Shown: positions 35,526-47,339, counted from the stretch's first letter. The stretch is DNA of 64,000 nt from Tetrastigma voinierianum (GCA_016808115.1 JAEQBH010000667.1:310001-374000), one strand, 5' to 3'. Notes: generated by a model from the sequence alone, not told the origin. Translations and numbers: made by a program.

Positions 35526-38316
35526 TGATGAGTCTAAAAACTCATTTGATTTTTAATCCATTTTTCTGAGTATATTACAAGATAATTGTTGATTCATATG
35601 CAGAAAACTGGGTGATTTACTCAATTTTAATTTTGAAAAAAAATACAATAGAAACAAAAATCCCAGCAAAAACTGGAAGAATTCAGCCTAAGAACATAAA
35701 GGAAGTCGCAACTTGAAAATGGAAGTCGCGACAAGGAGCTCGTTTGTTCAGTTATTTCCAGGTCACAACATCTCCAAGACCAGTTAATAAGGTTGCGACC
35801 AAGAAAGTGTGGTTGATATGAAAGAAATTATTCAAGGCGTAAACCGAGGTCACGGCACAACTGGAGGTCGCTACTGATCCGCTGATAGCTACAGGAAGTT
35901 GATGTAGAGAAATGAGGTCGCAACTAGTGCTTCAATGAAAACCTTATTCTAGGTTGCGACGTGTATTTCAGGTCACGACATGGAACTGAATTGGGAATCA
36001 CAACAAGGAGATCTGAGGTTGCGACTATAAGAGAGTCGGAGAATCAGAAAGGAGGTCGCAACCTAATATCGAGGTCATGACGGAAACCCGGCCGGCTGCC
36101 AAGTCCGGCAGCGGTAAAACGAAGGCAAACCACTTTGCTGATCGGCTGATCCCCGCGAGCGTCAAGATCAACCACCCAGGTCCGCACCGACACACACCGA
36201 AGCATCAACATCCGTGTCGCAACTATGTTTAAAGCAATCTGGTAATAACCTGCAAACCGTAAAGGAGTAACGTGAGGTCGACGTCATATCGAGGTCATGA
36301 CCGCCGAAGGCGCGGCTATCAAAAGCAAATACGACTCAATTACAGGTCACAACAACCGCAAATTCAACATATCAAGGTTAAGACCAAAAAGGAGGAATGC
36401 GACCTAAAAAGAATGTCACGCTCTGAGGTGATAAGTAGAAATGTAAATGTGGTCACAACATAAACCTAGGTCAGCGACGCAGCAAGATAGCAAGGAAAGG
36501 AAGTCCTGACTCAAAACTAAAATGGTGACAACTAAAAGTAGGTTGCAACCTAAAATTGAAGTCGCGGACTCGTGACCGCAGCTATAAGGAACGATAACGA
36601 AGTCACGACGCGGAGACTAAGGTCGCGATTTCAATTTCGGAAATATCGAGCCAAAGAGGTCGCGACCAATTAATCAACGCGGCCGCAGAAACCCGGTCTA
36701 ACCTAACCGAGCGAATCCATGTCGCAACATCAACCTGCAGGTCGCGACCGAGACAAGAGAATTCGGGCTTTTTCTTCCGAATTTACCCCGATCTTTATGC
36801 ATTCGGCCCATTTTCTTTTGACAAATATAAATAGACAGTGTTAGAATAGTAAAGTAACCTCTAACTTTTTCACTCTCGACACCGAGAACGAGGAGAGAAG
36901 AAGGGTTCATTGTATAGTTTAGAGTAGATTTTCTTTTATTTTCTTTCTTTTTTTTATTTTCTTTCTTTTTCTGGATCTAAATTGGCGAACTGTGCAGAAA
37001 CGATTGAAGCTGGATTTTTATTTCTGTTATTTTCTTCTTAAAATTACTGCTTAAAAATTGTGAAATCTAGGCAAATTTCTGGAATTCATTTCTTCTCAAT
37101 TTAATTGCGATTACCGTGGATGTACTTGATCGATGCTCCATTGTTAATTGTAATGCAGCACTAGAGCGTTGTACCTCAATGATTCGATGACTCTTAGTTA
37201 CATTCTTTTCTCGCAAAAACTGGAGAAATCTATCGCTGTGATTTATTTACTTGGTGTTGTTTTGAATCAAAGTTCCTAACGGTACCGAATACCGCTTTAA
37301 GGAGTGTATCTTGCTCGATTTCCAGGATGCCTTCAAGGTGATTACGTAGTCGAGATTCCCGAGAGCCGAGGAGCATTCACTGATGGGTATGTTAGACGCA
37401 CATCGATGAACTCCGAGCTCTAAAAGCTTCATTTTCGGAGCAAATCCTACATTCGCTCATAATCAGTTTTGTGAGTAGACAACAATATAAATAATCAGGA
37501 GTTTCACCTCAATCTCGTGAGTTCAACCCTGTTAGCCGAGATCTAATCAAGGGAAAGGAAGCACTAATAGACTAAAGGATGAGCCACCAATTAAGTGGAA
37601 GAACTTTTGAAAAAAATCCTAAGAAGGAAAGCAAAAGATCTCCAGTCATCAAGAAATGGGTGTGAAGTATTGAGAAAGAAAAATACCCAGATCTTGCAAG
37701 AAGAGTAGAAATACAAGTAACTAGTTCGATCTTGACTTCTAGAGAAGGCGGCTTTTAACCAAAGGAATATGGAGAAACTAACCGCAACATTTAGGCAATC
37801 TCGACAAATCCGCATCCATCAATAAACAGAGCAATGTACTTTCGTGTAGGAATTGATTGTTTCATTGTAATTCTTTGATAGTTTTCGTTTCTCACAGGGA
37901 ACATATTAGGTCCAATATTTTGTTCTTTATATTATTGGTTTTTTTCATGTTATTTCAATTTATATTTTTAGTTAATCGTCTAGGATCTTTATTTTTCTAG
38001 ATAAAACCTTCACTATCAATTTTTAGTCCAAATAGCATAGAACTCAAAAGAGGTTGTGGTAGTTGGATTTCTAAATTCTTGTCAATCTCTCTCATAAATG
38101 ATATTCGGACTTACATTCGATTTTACTACTTGTATGACCTGCGGTAATTTGCAAAGGTCACAGATTGTGCCCATTTTAAAAAATCCCTTTAACATCAAGA
38201 AAGATTTATTTAATCAAGCAAGTTTATCCAAAGTGACATGGCTGCAAGAGAAGTGTAAGGCTCTTGTAACTATGTAAATTTGAGAGGTTTTTAGTCTATA
38301 TGGAAAAAGGCAAACA
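35526..38316 (+). mobile_element. 3' LTR of the nested Athila-like element
   Basis: Seen: same ends as the 5' LTR, same order of palindrome array (35704-36760), TATAAATA (36826-36833) and U5. Long stretches are almost identical to the 5' copy (35526-35630, 36790-36940, 38190-38316). Others, for example 36080-36200 and 37180-37480, are strongly altered, with GC-rich replacement text. Confidence 0.93.
35704..36760 (+). repeat. GGTCGCGACC palindrome array, 3' LTR copy
   Basis: Seen: counterpart of 23915-24975, with the same motif and overall order, but several copies disrupted compared with the 5' LTR. Confidence 0.85.
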
Positions 38317-39290
38317 ACCGTTCATCAAGGGACCCTTTATAAACGAGGCTTCTCTACACCCATTCTTAAATGCGTAGGGAAGAAAGACGCCAACTACATA
38401 CTCAGGGAAGTACACGGCGCACTCATGCAACCACATCGAGCTCTGACCTTAGCCGGAAAACCTTAAGACAAAGGGTACTATTGGTCCACATTGCTCAAAA
38501 GATCTTATTAGCATTCGGAATGCAAAGCTTGTCAGCCGCCAAGATCTCTCATCTCCTATCCGGAGCCACTGACGTCGCACACAAGCCCCGGCCCTTTCAA
38601 AGAATTTGGGGCTGGGACATATCGGGACCCCTACCCATCAAGTGGGCCAATGCAAATTTATCATCAGAGCCATGGACTATTTTTTACCAAATGGGTCGAG
38701 GTCGAACCTTGGCGACAATCACAAAATGTAAGGTATGCAACTGACCGGGCGTTTATAATATGTGTTCGATCCCGAGGTCCTCGTGTCCGATAACAAACAA
38801 AACACAATCCTAAGTTCAGGGATTTCTGTGCCGAGCTCGGGATCAAGAACTAATACTCGTCCCCAGCTCATCCGCAGTCCAATGTGCAAGCAGAGGTCAC
38901 TATAAGGGCTCTAAAGACAACACTGAAAACCAAATTGGAAGATTTAAAAGGAAAATGGGTAGAGTACCTCCCCGAGGTATTATGGGCATACAGACTACGC
39001 GCAAGTCAGCAACTCAGGAAACCCCATTTGCTCTGGCCTTTGGCACCGAAGCAGTAGATCCAGTCGAGGTCGGGTTAAAATCACCAAGGATTGAACTCGC
39101 AAGCATCGAACACAACGAAGAGGTCCTTCGCCTAAACCTGGATCTCCTAGAAGAAAAGCGTGAGCAGGTCCTGAAGCGTATGGAAGACTATCACAGAAAG
39201 ACAGCGAGATACTATGACCAAAGGGTCAAGCCCAAGAGCTCGGCTCGAAAGGGTCTAGGTGCAAGAAGCGCATGATTCACAAAAGATTGC
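38317..39290 (+). pseudogene. Tat-type integrase remnant (continuation after the nested element)
   Basis: Seen: starting at the duplicated accgt the frame reads GTLYKRGFSTPILKCV and continues into the zinc-binding region (YILREVHGALMQPH), where a stop follows near 38463. The core is patchy: a decayed first Asp motif GWDISGPLP near 38611-38640, MDYF with KWVE in shifted frames near 38670-38705, VLVSDN near 38780, QAEVT near 38889. An EYLPEVLWAYR peptide near 38965 and an open stretch at 38955-39275 (ATQETPFALAFGTEAVDPVE, EKREQVLKRMEDYHRKTARY) finish it. It completes the pol of the element at 18810. Confidence 0.88.
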
Positions 39291-40115
39291 TATTTATTTC
39301 AAAGGAGCTACTAGTTAAAGACAAAGAATCACATTCAACAAAGTCGTTCCTAGTATCTCGGGGGCAAGCGGCACGAACAGTTCTCTACTCCTCAGAAAGA
39401 AAATAAACCCACAGGGAAAAAGAAGAGAAAAGAAAGAGCAAGGAGCTCGGTTGATAAAGCTCTAAAAAAGTCACATAACACAAATACGAAATTTCATTAC
39501 AGGGAGGTTACAATCACCTCAGAGGATTACAAAATCTTTCTTTGCATCTCAAAAATTACAGTTAGCCAAACCGTTCTTCACATCAGCCAACACCCGGTCA
39601 AGGAAAAAACCACAAGGGAAAGAGAAAGAGAAGGAGAAAGGGAAAGAGAAAGAGAAGGAGAAAGAGAAAGAAAAGTAGAAAGAGGAAAGAAAAAAAACCC
39701 GGAGAAAGCGGTACTTACAAGTTTTTCTTTAAAGCACACCGCCCCCTCCGAATACGTTCCCTAGCACAATTTCATCAATGGGCATAACTAGGGAACAACA
39801 CAACTCCCATAAGGGAGGAACTAGGGAAAAACACAACTACTACAAATGGTAGACCATCAAAACCAAACGTCGACCCGTGATCACCGGATAGACCCCATGC
39901 AGTGATGACCAAACCTTGATACTTCATCATGCGCGAACTCCGACTCTTCCAAAGAAAGGAAGAAGTAGGGAAGCATAGTATTACCACATAGGGACCGCTA
40001 TTTATAAGGGAGCCTGGACACTTGGAAAACCAAGCAATCCGTCCCAATTCTCCATGGATTCGCATTAAAGCCGGGCTCATTTTTTCAAGGGAAGGAAGAC
40101 GAAAAGGCACAACAG
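39291..40115. other. Non-coding stretch of the Tat-like element with GA-rich tract
   Basis: Seen: no supported gene. A purine tract of GAAAGA/GGAGAAAG units occupies 39612-39690. A 111-codon minus-strand open stretch (40110-39775) has no recognisable domain and may be a chance ORF. Confidence 0.5.
39612..39690 (+). repeat. Polypurine GAAAGA/GGAGAAAG simple repeat
   Basis: Seen: nearly pure A/G sequence with a GAAAGAGAAGGAGAAAGGGA-like period. It is not the polypurine tract of the element, which must adjoin 44132. Confidence 0.85.
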
Positions 40116-40119
40116 CCCA

Positions 40120-41225
40120 AGAGCGAATAGCTCAGTTTGCAGAGCTTAATAGCTCAGGAAGGCCTTAGCGCGCAGGAGCCCAAGAGCTCGCTCGAGCTAA
40201 CACCAAGCATACCTCAGCTGGCCCAAGAGCCCAAGAGCTCGCTTTTTAGGAGCTTAACAAACAGAAGGCCTTAGCGCCGGAGCCCAAGAGGCTTAGCTTT
40301 TGCAGAGCTTAATAGCCTGTGAAGGCCTTAGCGCCGGGAGCCTAACAGCCAACTTGCGTGAGCGACATCAGAAGGCCTTTAACGCCAAGAGCCCAAGACT
40401 AGTTTCTCGTCAGCTTATCACTGTGAAGGCCTTAGCGCCTAGAAGCCTGCAAGAGCTCAATTTTCAGAAAGCTTAACAAATGTGAAGGCCTTAGCGCCAG
40501 GAGCCCAAGAGAGCTCAACTTTGCGTGCTTAATAGCTCAGGAAGGCCTTAGTGCCCAGGAGCCCAATAGCTTAGTTTCGCAGCTTAATGGGGCCAGAAGG
40601 CTTTAGCGCCTGTGAGCCCAAAGAGCTCGCTTTCGTGAGCTTAGCTTTAGAAGGCCTTAGCGCCTGTGAGCCCAAGAGCTCGGGCCTTTCGCAGAGTTTA
40701 ATAACTCAAGAAGGCCTTGGGCGCCGGAGCCCAATAGCTCGCTTCTTTTCAAAGCTTAATGTACCAGACGGCCTTTTAGTGTCTGAGCCTAGTAGGTCAA
40801 CTTATAGAGCTTAATAGCTTAGGAAGGCCTTAGCGCCCAAGAGCCCAGTAGCTCAGTTTTCAAAGCTTAACAGCTCAAGAAGGCCTTAGCCGCCAGGGTC
40901 CAAAGAGCTCGGGCCGCAGCTTAACAAATTCAGAAGGCCTTAATACTTCAGAGCCCAATAAATCGCCTTGTAGAGCTTAATAATAGCCTCACTGCAGAGC
41001 TTAATAGGAAGGCCTTAGTGCCTAGAGCCCAAGAGAGCTACTTTCGAGCTTAATGTACTCAAGAAGGCCAAAGAGCCACGGCCATGTAGCCGTATCTAAT
41101 AGTTTAAATCGCAGAGCATAACTGAAGCCAGTGGAAGGCCAAAGGGCCAAGAAGACATGTAGCTCAGGAGCCCAGTAGCTCAGATTGCAGAGCATAACTA
41201 CTCAAGGAAGACCTCGCAGCCCGGG
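40120..41225 (+). repeat. Tandem array of about 18 units of roughly 57 bp in the Tat-like element
   Basis: Seen: GAAGGCCTTAGCGCC recurs about every 52-62 bp (e.g. 40152, 40265, 40321, 40425, 40482, 40541, 40650, 40822, 40879), each followed by GGAGCCCAAGAGCTCGCTTT and GCAGAGCTTAATAGCTC. The unit includes GAGCTC and the near-palindrome GAGCTTAATAGCTC. The last units (41060-41220) are degenerate. Tandem repeats in the region between pol and the 3' LTR are known for Tat/Ogre elements (family knowledge). Confidence 0.9.
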
Positions 41226-43410
41226 GACCAAGCCACTCAAATTGACAAAACAATAAAAGGAGCGATGAAATTAATCGGTGAATCTTTAAGTATTGATGAA
41301 AAGCCAAGGTCAGAAGCAATACAAAAATCCCTGGCTCCATGCCAGGATATAGCAAGGTTAAAATAAAAGGCCTAAGTGCCTGAAGTTGGGCCTCGACTTA
41401 CTGAAGTAGAAGAGTCAAAAGGCGGAACCCCAACGGGCAAGGCAGAAGAGCTGGCCTCCGGAAGAACCCTAAGATCACTAGGCAGGGGAGCACAATCAAG
41501 GGCCCCCGAAAGCACCTCGGTGCCCCCATCAACCTCAAATTTCAAGCAGATTCTTCTACTCCCATCTGGAAGATGGATGTTAAACTGTGTCGGGAAAGCT
41601 GGGAAGCCCGACGCTGAAGGCAAGCCACCCAGGCCCACTGGGTGCAAGCCCGCCTCAGCCCTATCACTTCTCGCCCCTCCCTTCGGCTAGCCAAAGCCTT
41701 CTGCCTCGCAAGGTCCATCCGAAGCTTGTTGAGCTCCTCCATCAAGCGTTCCAAGGAGTTCCCAGCCTCCAGAGCCTCTTGACGAACCCGGTCCAACGCC
41801 GACACTTTGGCGCATGTTACCTCGACAACCGCGAACTCCTTCCGCTACCGCGAACTCGCTCTCTCGCGACCTTCACGCCCTTCCGGGCCTCTTTCCGTCC
41901 TACCGCGACGTCACAACCAAAGCATGCTTCAAGTCAAACTCCAGGTTTCACGTAGCTCCTCGGCCAAGTCCCTTATCTCGCTCAAAGTGCCGCCCTTCGA
42001 GGTCGTGAAAGCAACCTTGAACCAGAAGACTTCACCGCCCTGGCGGAGCCCTCGATAAGGCTGGCCCTCCTTGCCAAGCCTTTCGCATAAGTAGCCACCT
42101 ACCAAAAAACAAAAAGTCAGCTAACAGAACTGAAACAATAAAGAAAAAGATCGACGAAAGCACTTGGACATGCAGTCTGCCTCGGGCAGAGCCAAAGCCT
42201 CCTCGACGGACAGGGCCTCCACCTTCCTAAGGTCGAAGTCGCGAAGGATGGAGGAAACAACCCCAGTAGCAAGCCCTCATGAGAAAGCAGAGAGTCCTCA
42301 CTCCTTGTAGCCTCAAAGCGATCACGATCCCCTGTCACCTCATCGGGCATTACAGGAGGGGGCGTAGCACCCCGCCGGCGGACTCCAAACCGGAAAGAGC
42401 AGGCGATCCCAAGGGGGGGGCCTAATCTCTCAAAAAGAGTCTCCACTCGACAATGGACGGCTGGGCGAGGAAGAGGCTCCACCTTTAGGATCTTACCCCG
42501 AGCGTGGGGGCAACCTCCTGGCGAGATCGAGGTTTTCCGCCCACGCCTTCTTCTTCTTCACAAAGACCTCTAGCGGGCCCGAAGCCTCTCCCTTCGCGGT
42601 GGTGCTTCAAGGAGCAAGGGCCTTCGAAATAGAAGGTGAGGAGGACTTGGAGACAGGAGGCTTCATGACAAAAAGGGGAGAAGATCTTAGGAAAGGAAGT
42701 CGAGCAAGCCTTGCACCGGACGATCCAGGGATATCCGACATGATAAGCTCGAAATAGGCATGCGAGGCGCACCTGACCATCTTCCTCTTCACCTCCTCGT
42801 CTTCAGGACTGAGATCGGGCCGAGCACCTAAAGACCACGTGACCAAGGCAATATTAGAAATATCTTATAGCCTTTGAAAACCAGGACAACCTAAAGCGAA
42901 AGAGAGCACACGTAGGTTCTCGGGGGTAGTCCAGACGAAAGGAATGCCAAGTGTGTCCTCCCGGTCAAAGGGATTGTACTCCCAATGGCAACCACTAACA
43001 AAGAAATAACATTCCTTCCAGTACTTGTGCGAAAATGGAAGGTCCGAAATAATCAACTTGGCATTAGAGCGCTTAGAGATATAAAGAAAGCCTTCAGCGG
43101 CCTCCTTTACGTTGAAGAAGTCTAAGAGCAGAGCTATACTGGGAACTCCTAGGCCTCTATCCCTAAAAACGACTAACAACTCCACCAGAACACCCCAAAA
43201 GTTAGGGAAAAGCTGAGAAAGGCAGACAATGAAATGCTGCAGAACCCTTTTTATAAAAGGATGCAAAGGGAAGCGGAGGCCATTCTCGAACGCCACCTCA
43301 AAAAAGCACACCATCTTAGGCACTTGGACAATGTAGGTGGTCAAGACGCCGTGTGGCACCAAACCCGATCCCAAACGTAGCCCATACTCGGGCCACAAAG
43401 ATCTCACCAT
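41170..43410 (-). pseudogene. Antisense extra ORF of the Tat-like element, putative gypsy-type transposon protein
   Basis: Seen: the minus strand opposite to gag-pol carries an open stretch 43410-42865 (181 codons) with RFPLHPFIKRVLQHFIVCLS, a LFPNFWGVLVELL-like segment, and YWKECYFFVSG followed by WEYNPF. This resembles plant proteins of the PF04195 type found as additional ORFs in Tat elements (family knowledge). After one stop the reading continues at 42846-42607 (EEVKRKMVRCASHAYFEL) and then a Pro/Ser-rich part. A coiled-coil-like stretch follows at 41805-41542 (LDRVRQEALEAGNSLERLME, then ELNKLRMDLARQKAL). Stops and frame changes show decay. Function unknown. Confidence 0.75.
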
Positions 43411-44131
43411 AAAGGTTCGACTAACCGGGGGGCCAACGGCCTCAGCGATTCCTCGTATGACAACCCTTAAATATCTCGCAGTCGCTTAGATATCGACCAT
43501 TAATTTTGCCCTTACCTCATCCAAGGGGAAGTGATCATTCCCCGGTGTAACCCAGAACCACCACACCCAACCGTTAGACTCGCCACGGCCCGCCCCGAAC
43601 TAGACGCCTCAAATAGGATTACTCCCTATGCAAAACGTATTATCACTCGTGAACCATGGAGATAATGCTGTGGCTAAGAAAGAAAAAAAGGGAAGAAAAT
43701 GCAAAACCCTAACCAAACAAGCCCTAGAGCCTCACAAGACTTCGAAACCAAAAAGACAAAGGAGAAGAAAAGATGTACTAAGTCCAGAAACAAGACGAGG
43801 GACACAAACCCCAAGCAAGATATCAAGGACCACCAAAAGCAGTCCTGAACAATAGTCGGACAAAATTCAAGAAAAAAGGAAGCCCAAACTTGCAGAGGCA
43901 AAAAAGCTTCAAGAATAGGGGAACAAAGTGCAAACGGTCGTGGACGTTTTTATGAAGCTAAGAGCCACAAACAATAAACGCAAAATCGAAGCCATCATTA
44001 TCACAAGACGTTGGACGACGACAAAGCCCAAATCAAACCCTTCCTGAGTAGCCACGTGGGTATCACCCCTGATCCGAGAAACAGTACAGCCCTTGCCTAC
44101 GCTCGCTTTAGTCAAAGGTTGGGAAGCCAAT
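43411..44131. other. Tat-like element leader of the antisense ORF and 3' end region
   Basis: Seen: no supported gene on the + strand. A 75-codon + open stretch (43628-43855) is Lys/Arg/Thr-rich without a domain. The antisense ORF would need its promoter here (inference). The last 20 bases before 44132 (CAAAGGTTGGGAAGCCAA) are the best polypurine-tract candidate. Confidence 0.4.
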
Positions 44132-44755
44132 TGATCGGGTTTAAAATAATGGGCGCATAAGCCTAGAACACGAGCCCAAATGCTAGGCTTAAGAATGGAT
44201 TAAGAAGCAGGCCTAGTACCAGTGCTAGGCCCTTGATGGCATCCCCCAAACACAGGCCCAAAACGAGGGCCTAAGTCACCCCTTCAAAAGGCTGGTAATA
44301 TAATCAAAGAACTCGCACTAAAGGAAAATACCCAATCTCCACCAATTAGGAAAGTAGGATATTTCCTAAGTATTGCCCATCAATTATCCCTTATTAATCG
44401 GTTTACGATAAGGAAAGAAAATCCATCACCCAATGGGAAAAATATCGTATCATCATCCAACTAGGAAAATTATCATTCGGTATCATCATCTAACTAGGAA
44501 ACTGATCATGATGACCCATTATAAATACTAGGTCACCCCATCGGTGAAAGGTACGCACAAAACTTCATTCCCTAAGCAGTTAATCTTCTTTTCCACCGGA
44601 AAGAACTGACTCAGGCATCGAAGAGGGAACGGGCGAGCCCCCGCCGATCCTTTTTGTTTCTCGTTTTTGCAGAGGAGCTCGACGTCCAGAGACAGCAGGC
44701 CGGCCCAGCAATTCCAACACGCTCCAACCCAGTTCCGATTGAAAAAGCATCATCA
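44132..44755 (+). mobile_element. 3' LTR of the Tat-like element
   Basis: Seen: starts TGATCGGGTTTAAAATAAT, ends GCATCATCA, and is followed by the target duplication caacc (44756-44760). It shares the order of motifs with 18810-19426, including a TATAAATA near 44519. Confidence 0.92.
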
Positions 44756-45063
44756 CAACCTATACCACCCCATAATAACCTAATCCATATTGTGATGAGT
44801 AACCACAAACTGGTATACAAATAATGATAGAAGAGCTAAAAAAAAATTATAAAACAAGCGATTACAGACTGCAACTAGAGTTGTTTGTTAATTATAAACC
44901 TTGTGTAGATTTTTAGATTCTTCCTTTTCTTCTCACGGCTCCATCTCCAAGCAATGTTTATCTCTCTAGCTCCCTTATTGTGCGACTCCCACATTAAAAA
45001 AAATTCCCAAAGGAAAGGCTCATTTTCTCCAAAACAACAAGAAAAAGGTTCTTCTTCCTCTCA
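44756..45063. other. Spacer between Tat-like and Harbinger elements
   Basis: Seen: AT-rich, no ORF or RNA gene recognised. It is the original right flank of the caacc insertion site. Confidence 0.6.
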
Positions 45064-45083
45064 GAGCAACTCCAATCCGAGTT
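45064..45083 (+). repeat. Left terminal inverted repeat of the Harbinger element
   Basis: Seen: GAGCAACTCCAATCCGAGTT, inverse match to the right end with two mismatches in the first 20 bases. Confidence 0.85.
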
Positions 45084-46009
45084 AAGTATCAAGGTGCCAT
45101 ACTAGACCACAAAATGGCACCCAAATCACAAAAAAAAAAATGCTCCAACAGAGATGGCATCGAAGGTGGCAAAATGCCATCCGTGATGTTGGGGTGCCAT
45201 ATTTGGCAACTTTGGAGAGAGATGCAGGAGGATGCAAAATAGTCGTTGATGGCTCCTATACATCTCAACGGCTCTCTCAACGGCTATATTCTATTTCAAT
45301 TTCTATAAAAATATAGAGATTCAAAGGGGAAAGGAACTTACCTTGAATCCTTGCCTTCGAAACCCTAGCTTCCCTGAACCCTAGCCCGAACCCTAGCCCT
45401 TGCAGAAATTTTACAGAAAGCCATCGTAGAAAGGGAGGAAGAGGAAGAAAGAAAGAAGGAGGAGGAAGAGGAAGAAAGAAAGAAAGAAGAAGACGGTGCT
45501 AGCCTTGAATTATGCAGTGCAGAGATCCGTTCTGTGAAAAGAGGAAGAGAGTCGTTCTGTGAAAGGAGGAATAGGAAGAAAGAAAGGAGGAGCAAGAGGA
45601 AGAAGGCTTAGAAGGAAGAAACAGTGCCTTATTTAAATTCAAATTTTGATTTTTAAATGGGGTTAGATAAATTGCAAATTTTTTAAATTGATTATAAATT
45701 TTATTTTTGATAGATTAATTTGTATACTTTTTAATTAATAAATTGCTCATTCTTTAAATTGACAAATTGATTTTTTAAATTTAAATTTATAAATTGATAA
45801 TTTTTAATTGATAAATTTCTCATTATTCAAATAAATTATAAATTTTATAATTTATATATTTATTTGTATACTTTATAAAATTGCTCATTCTTTAAATTGA
45901 TAGAATTTTTTTTTTTTTTTTGTATAATTTTAATATGACTCGTTCTTAACTGATTTGCTTATGAATGACACCTATTTATATGATGATACTATTTAGAGAA
46001 ATCCCACAG

Positions 46010-46950
46010 TATTGGCGCCAGTACAAAATGAAGTCGTTCTAAGATTGAGAAAATCGCAAAGGAGATAAATTAATTGTGTCTGCGTGGCTTAATACGAGCA
46101 AAGATGCAATTACTGGGAATGAACAACAAGGTGGTGCATTATGGCAAAGAATATTGCAATACTTAGAACTTCATGGAGGCAATCATGGAGAGCATTCTCA
46201 ATCTTCTATTAAAAGTCGTTGGACTGATATAAATGCAAAATGCAGCAAATTTGTCGTTTTCATAGTCAAATTGAAAGACTCCGACAAAGTGGACACACCG
46301 AGCAAAATAATGTAAGATATAAACTTAATTCTGTATTAATTAGTATGATTTGATATTTGAACTATTACCCGAATAATTTCATATGTTTTTCAGGTTGATG
46401 AAGCAAAAGAAATGTTTGCTAAGTTTATTGAAAAACCATTTCACGCGAGCATTGTTTGAATATATTGAAAAATGGAGCTTTAAATGGATCGAGATAATCT
46501 AACCAGCAATAAGAGAGCAAAAACTCATTCAACTGGTAGTCCTGCTGAATCAACTCATGTTGAATCCTGCTATTCAACTCCATATTTAGGGATGACCGAA
46601 CCTCCGTCAACTCCCCGACCTCGATAGGCCATTGGGCGAGAAGGCTTGAGAAACAACTTAAAAGCGAAGAGAAGCAAGCGTCTTTGAGAAATATCACTAG
46701 ATCATCACCACTGGAATGAAAGAATGGAAGTGGAACGACAAAAAGCTATGCGACACAACAAAATTTATGCTCAACAGGAGATAGCATTGGAGTAACATCG
46801 TAAACAGTTAGAAATTGAAGAAAGACAGGTGCAAGAAATTCAAATGCAAAATGAGATGAAAATCATGGAAACTGATACTACTAGCATGGACCCACTGTGA
46901 TCATATTGAAGAACTCCGAAGATAGAGGCGTTGCGAAAAAGCGAAGGTGA
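46010..46950 (+). pseudogene. Harbinger ORF1, Myb/SANT-like protein remnant
   Basis: Seen: the first exon-like open stretch (46076-46315) reads SAWLNTSKDAITGNEQQGGA, LWQRILQYLE, then SSIKSRWTDINAKCSKF. This is the trihelix/Myb-like region of Harbinger ORF1 proteins. A GTAAGA donor at 46312 and TTTTCAG acceptor ending 46393 suggest an intron. The text after it reads VDEAKEMFAKF, matching the expected continuation but out of phase by one. The C-terminal part (46800-46900, with QLEIEERQVQEIQMQ and METDTTSMDP in places) is broken by stops. ORF1 normally helps the transposase bind DNA and enter the nucleus (family knowledge). Confidence 0.83.
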
Positions 46951-47339
46951 ATTTTTAGTCATATTCATATAATATTTTTAATTTATAGCTATTATTTATT
47001 ATATGCCAATTGTAATGAAAGATAACTTGAAATTGAAATTGGAATTGAAAAATACAACATGAAATTGAAATTAAATTAAAACAACGTGAAATTGAAATTT
47101 GGAATTAAAATACAACATGAAATTGAAAATTGAATTGGAAAACAACTTAAACTTGAAATTGATAGAGGTTATATTTATGTCGTTTCCTGTTAAATATCAC
47201 ATAAGATCTCGACTGTAGTCGAATGAGTAACACCGTCCCCCGATTTGATAATGGATTTGCACGAAGTCTTCGCACTCGTGTGATACGTGATGTGACACTT
47301 CTAGAGGCGGATTTGCATCACTTCCATCAAAGTCATTAT

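Larger units (their letters stand above)
23722..38316 (+). mobile_element. Complete but decayed Athila-like Ty3/gypsy retrotransposon, target duplication accgt
   Basis: Seen: LTRs 23722-26554 and 35526-38316, both starting TGATGAGTCTAAAAACTC and ending AAAGGCAAACA, flanked by accgt (23717-23721 and 38317-38321). A tRNA-Asp-type primer site follows the 5' LTR and a polypurine tract precedes the 3' LTR. Internal order is gag, linker, protease, RT, RNase H, integrase, then a 3.3-kb non-coding region. The peptides match Athila-type elements. Stops and frameshifts in every domain show it is dead. It sits inside the Tat-like element and is therefore younger than that insertion. Confidence 0.94.
18810..44755 (+). 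mobile_element. Tat-like Ty3/gypsy retrotransposon with both LTRs, target duplication caacc, interrupted by a second element
   Basis: Seen: 5' LTR 18810-19426 and 3' LTR 44132-44755, both starting TGATCGGGTTTAAAATA and ending near ATCA, flanked by caacc at 18805-18809 and 44756-44760. Order inside: gag, protease with DNGSS active site, RT, RNase H, (insertion 23722-38316), integrase, a tandem repeat array, and an antisense extra ORF. This layout matches the Tat lineage of plant gypsy elements (family knowledge). Without the inserted element its length is about 11.3 kb. Numerous stops and a gap in RT show it cannot move by itself. Confidence 0.92.

Noticed and set aside
39775..40110. 111-codon hydrophobic minus-strand ORF
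   Set aside because: No domain or conserved motif, and it lies in the non-coding part of the Tat-like element. Not supported as a gene.
45360..45410. Telomere-like AACCCTAG repeats
   Set aside because: Only a few CCCTAG units with irregular spacers inside the Harbinger element, and not a telomeric (TTTAGGG)n array.
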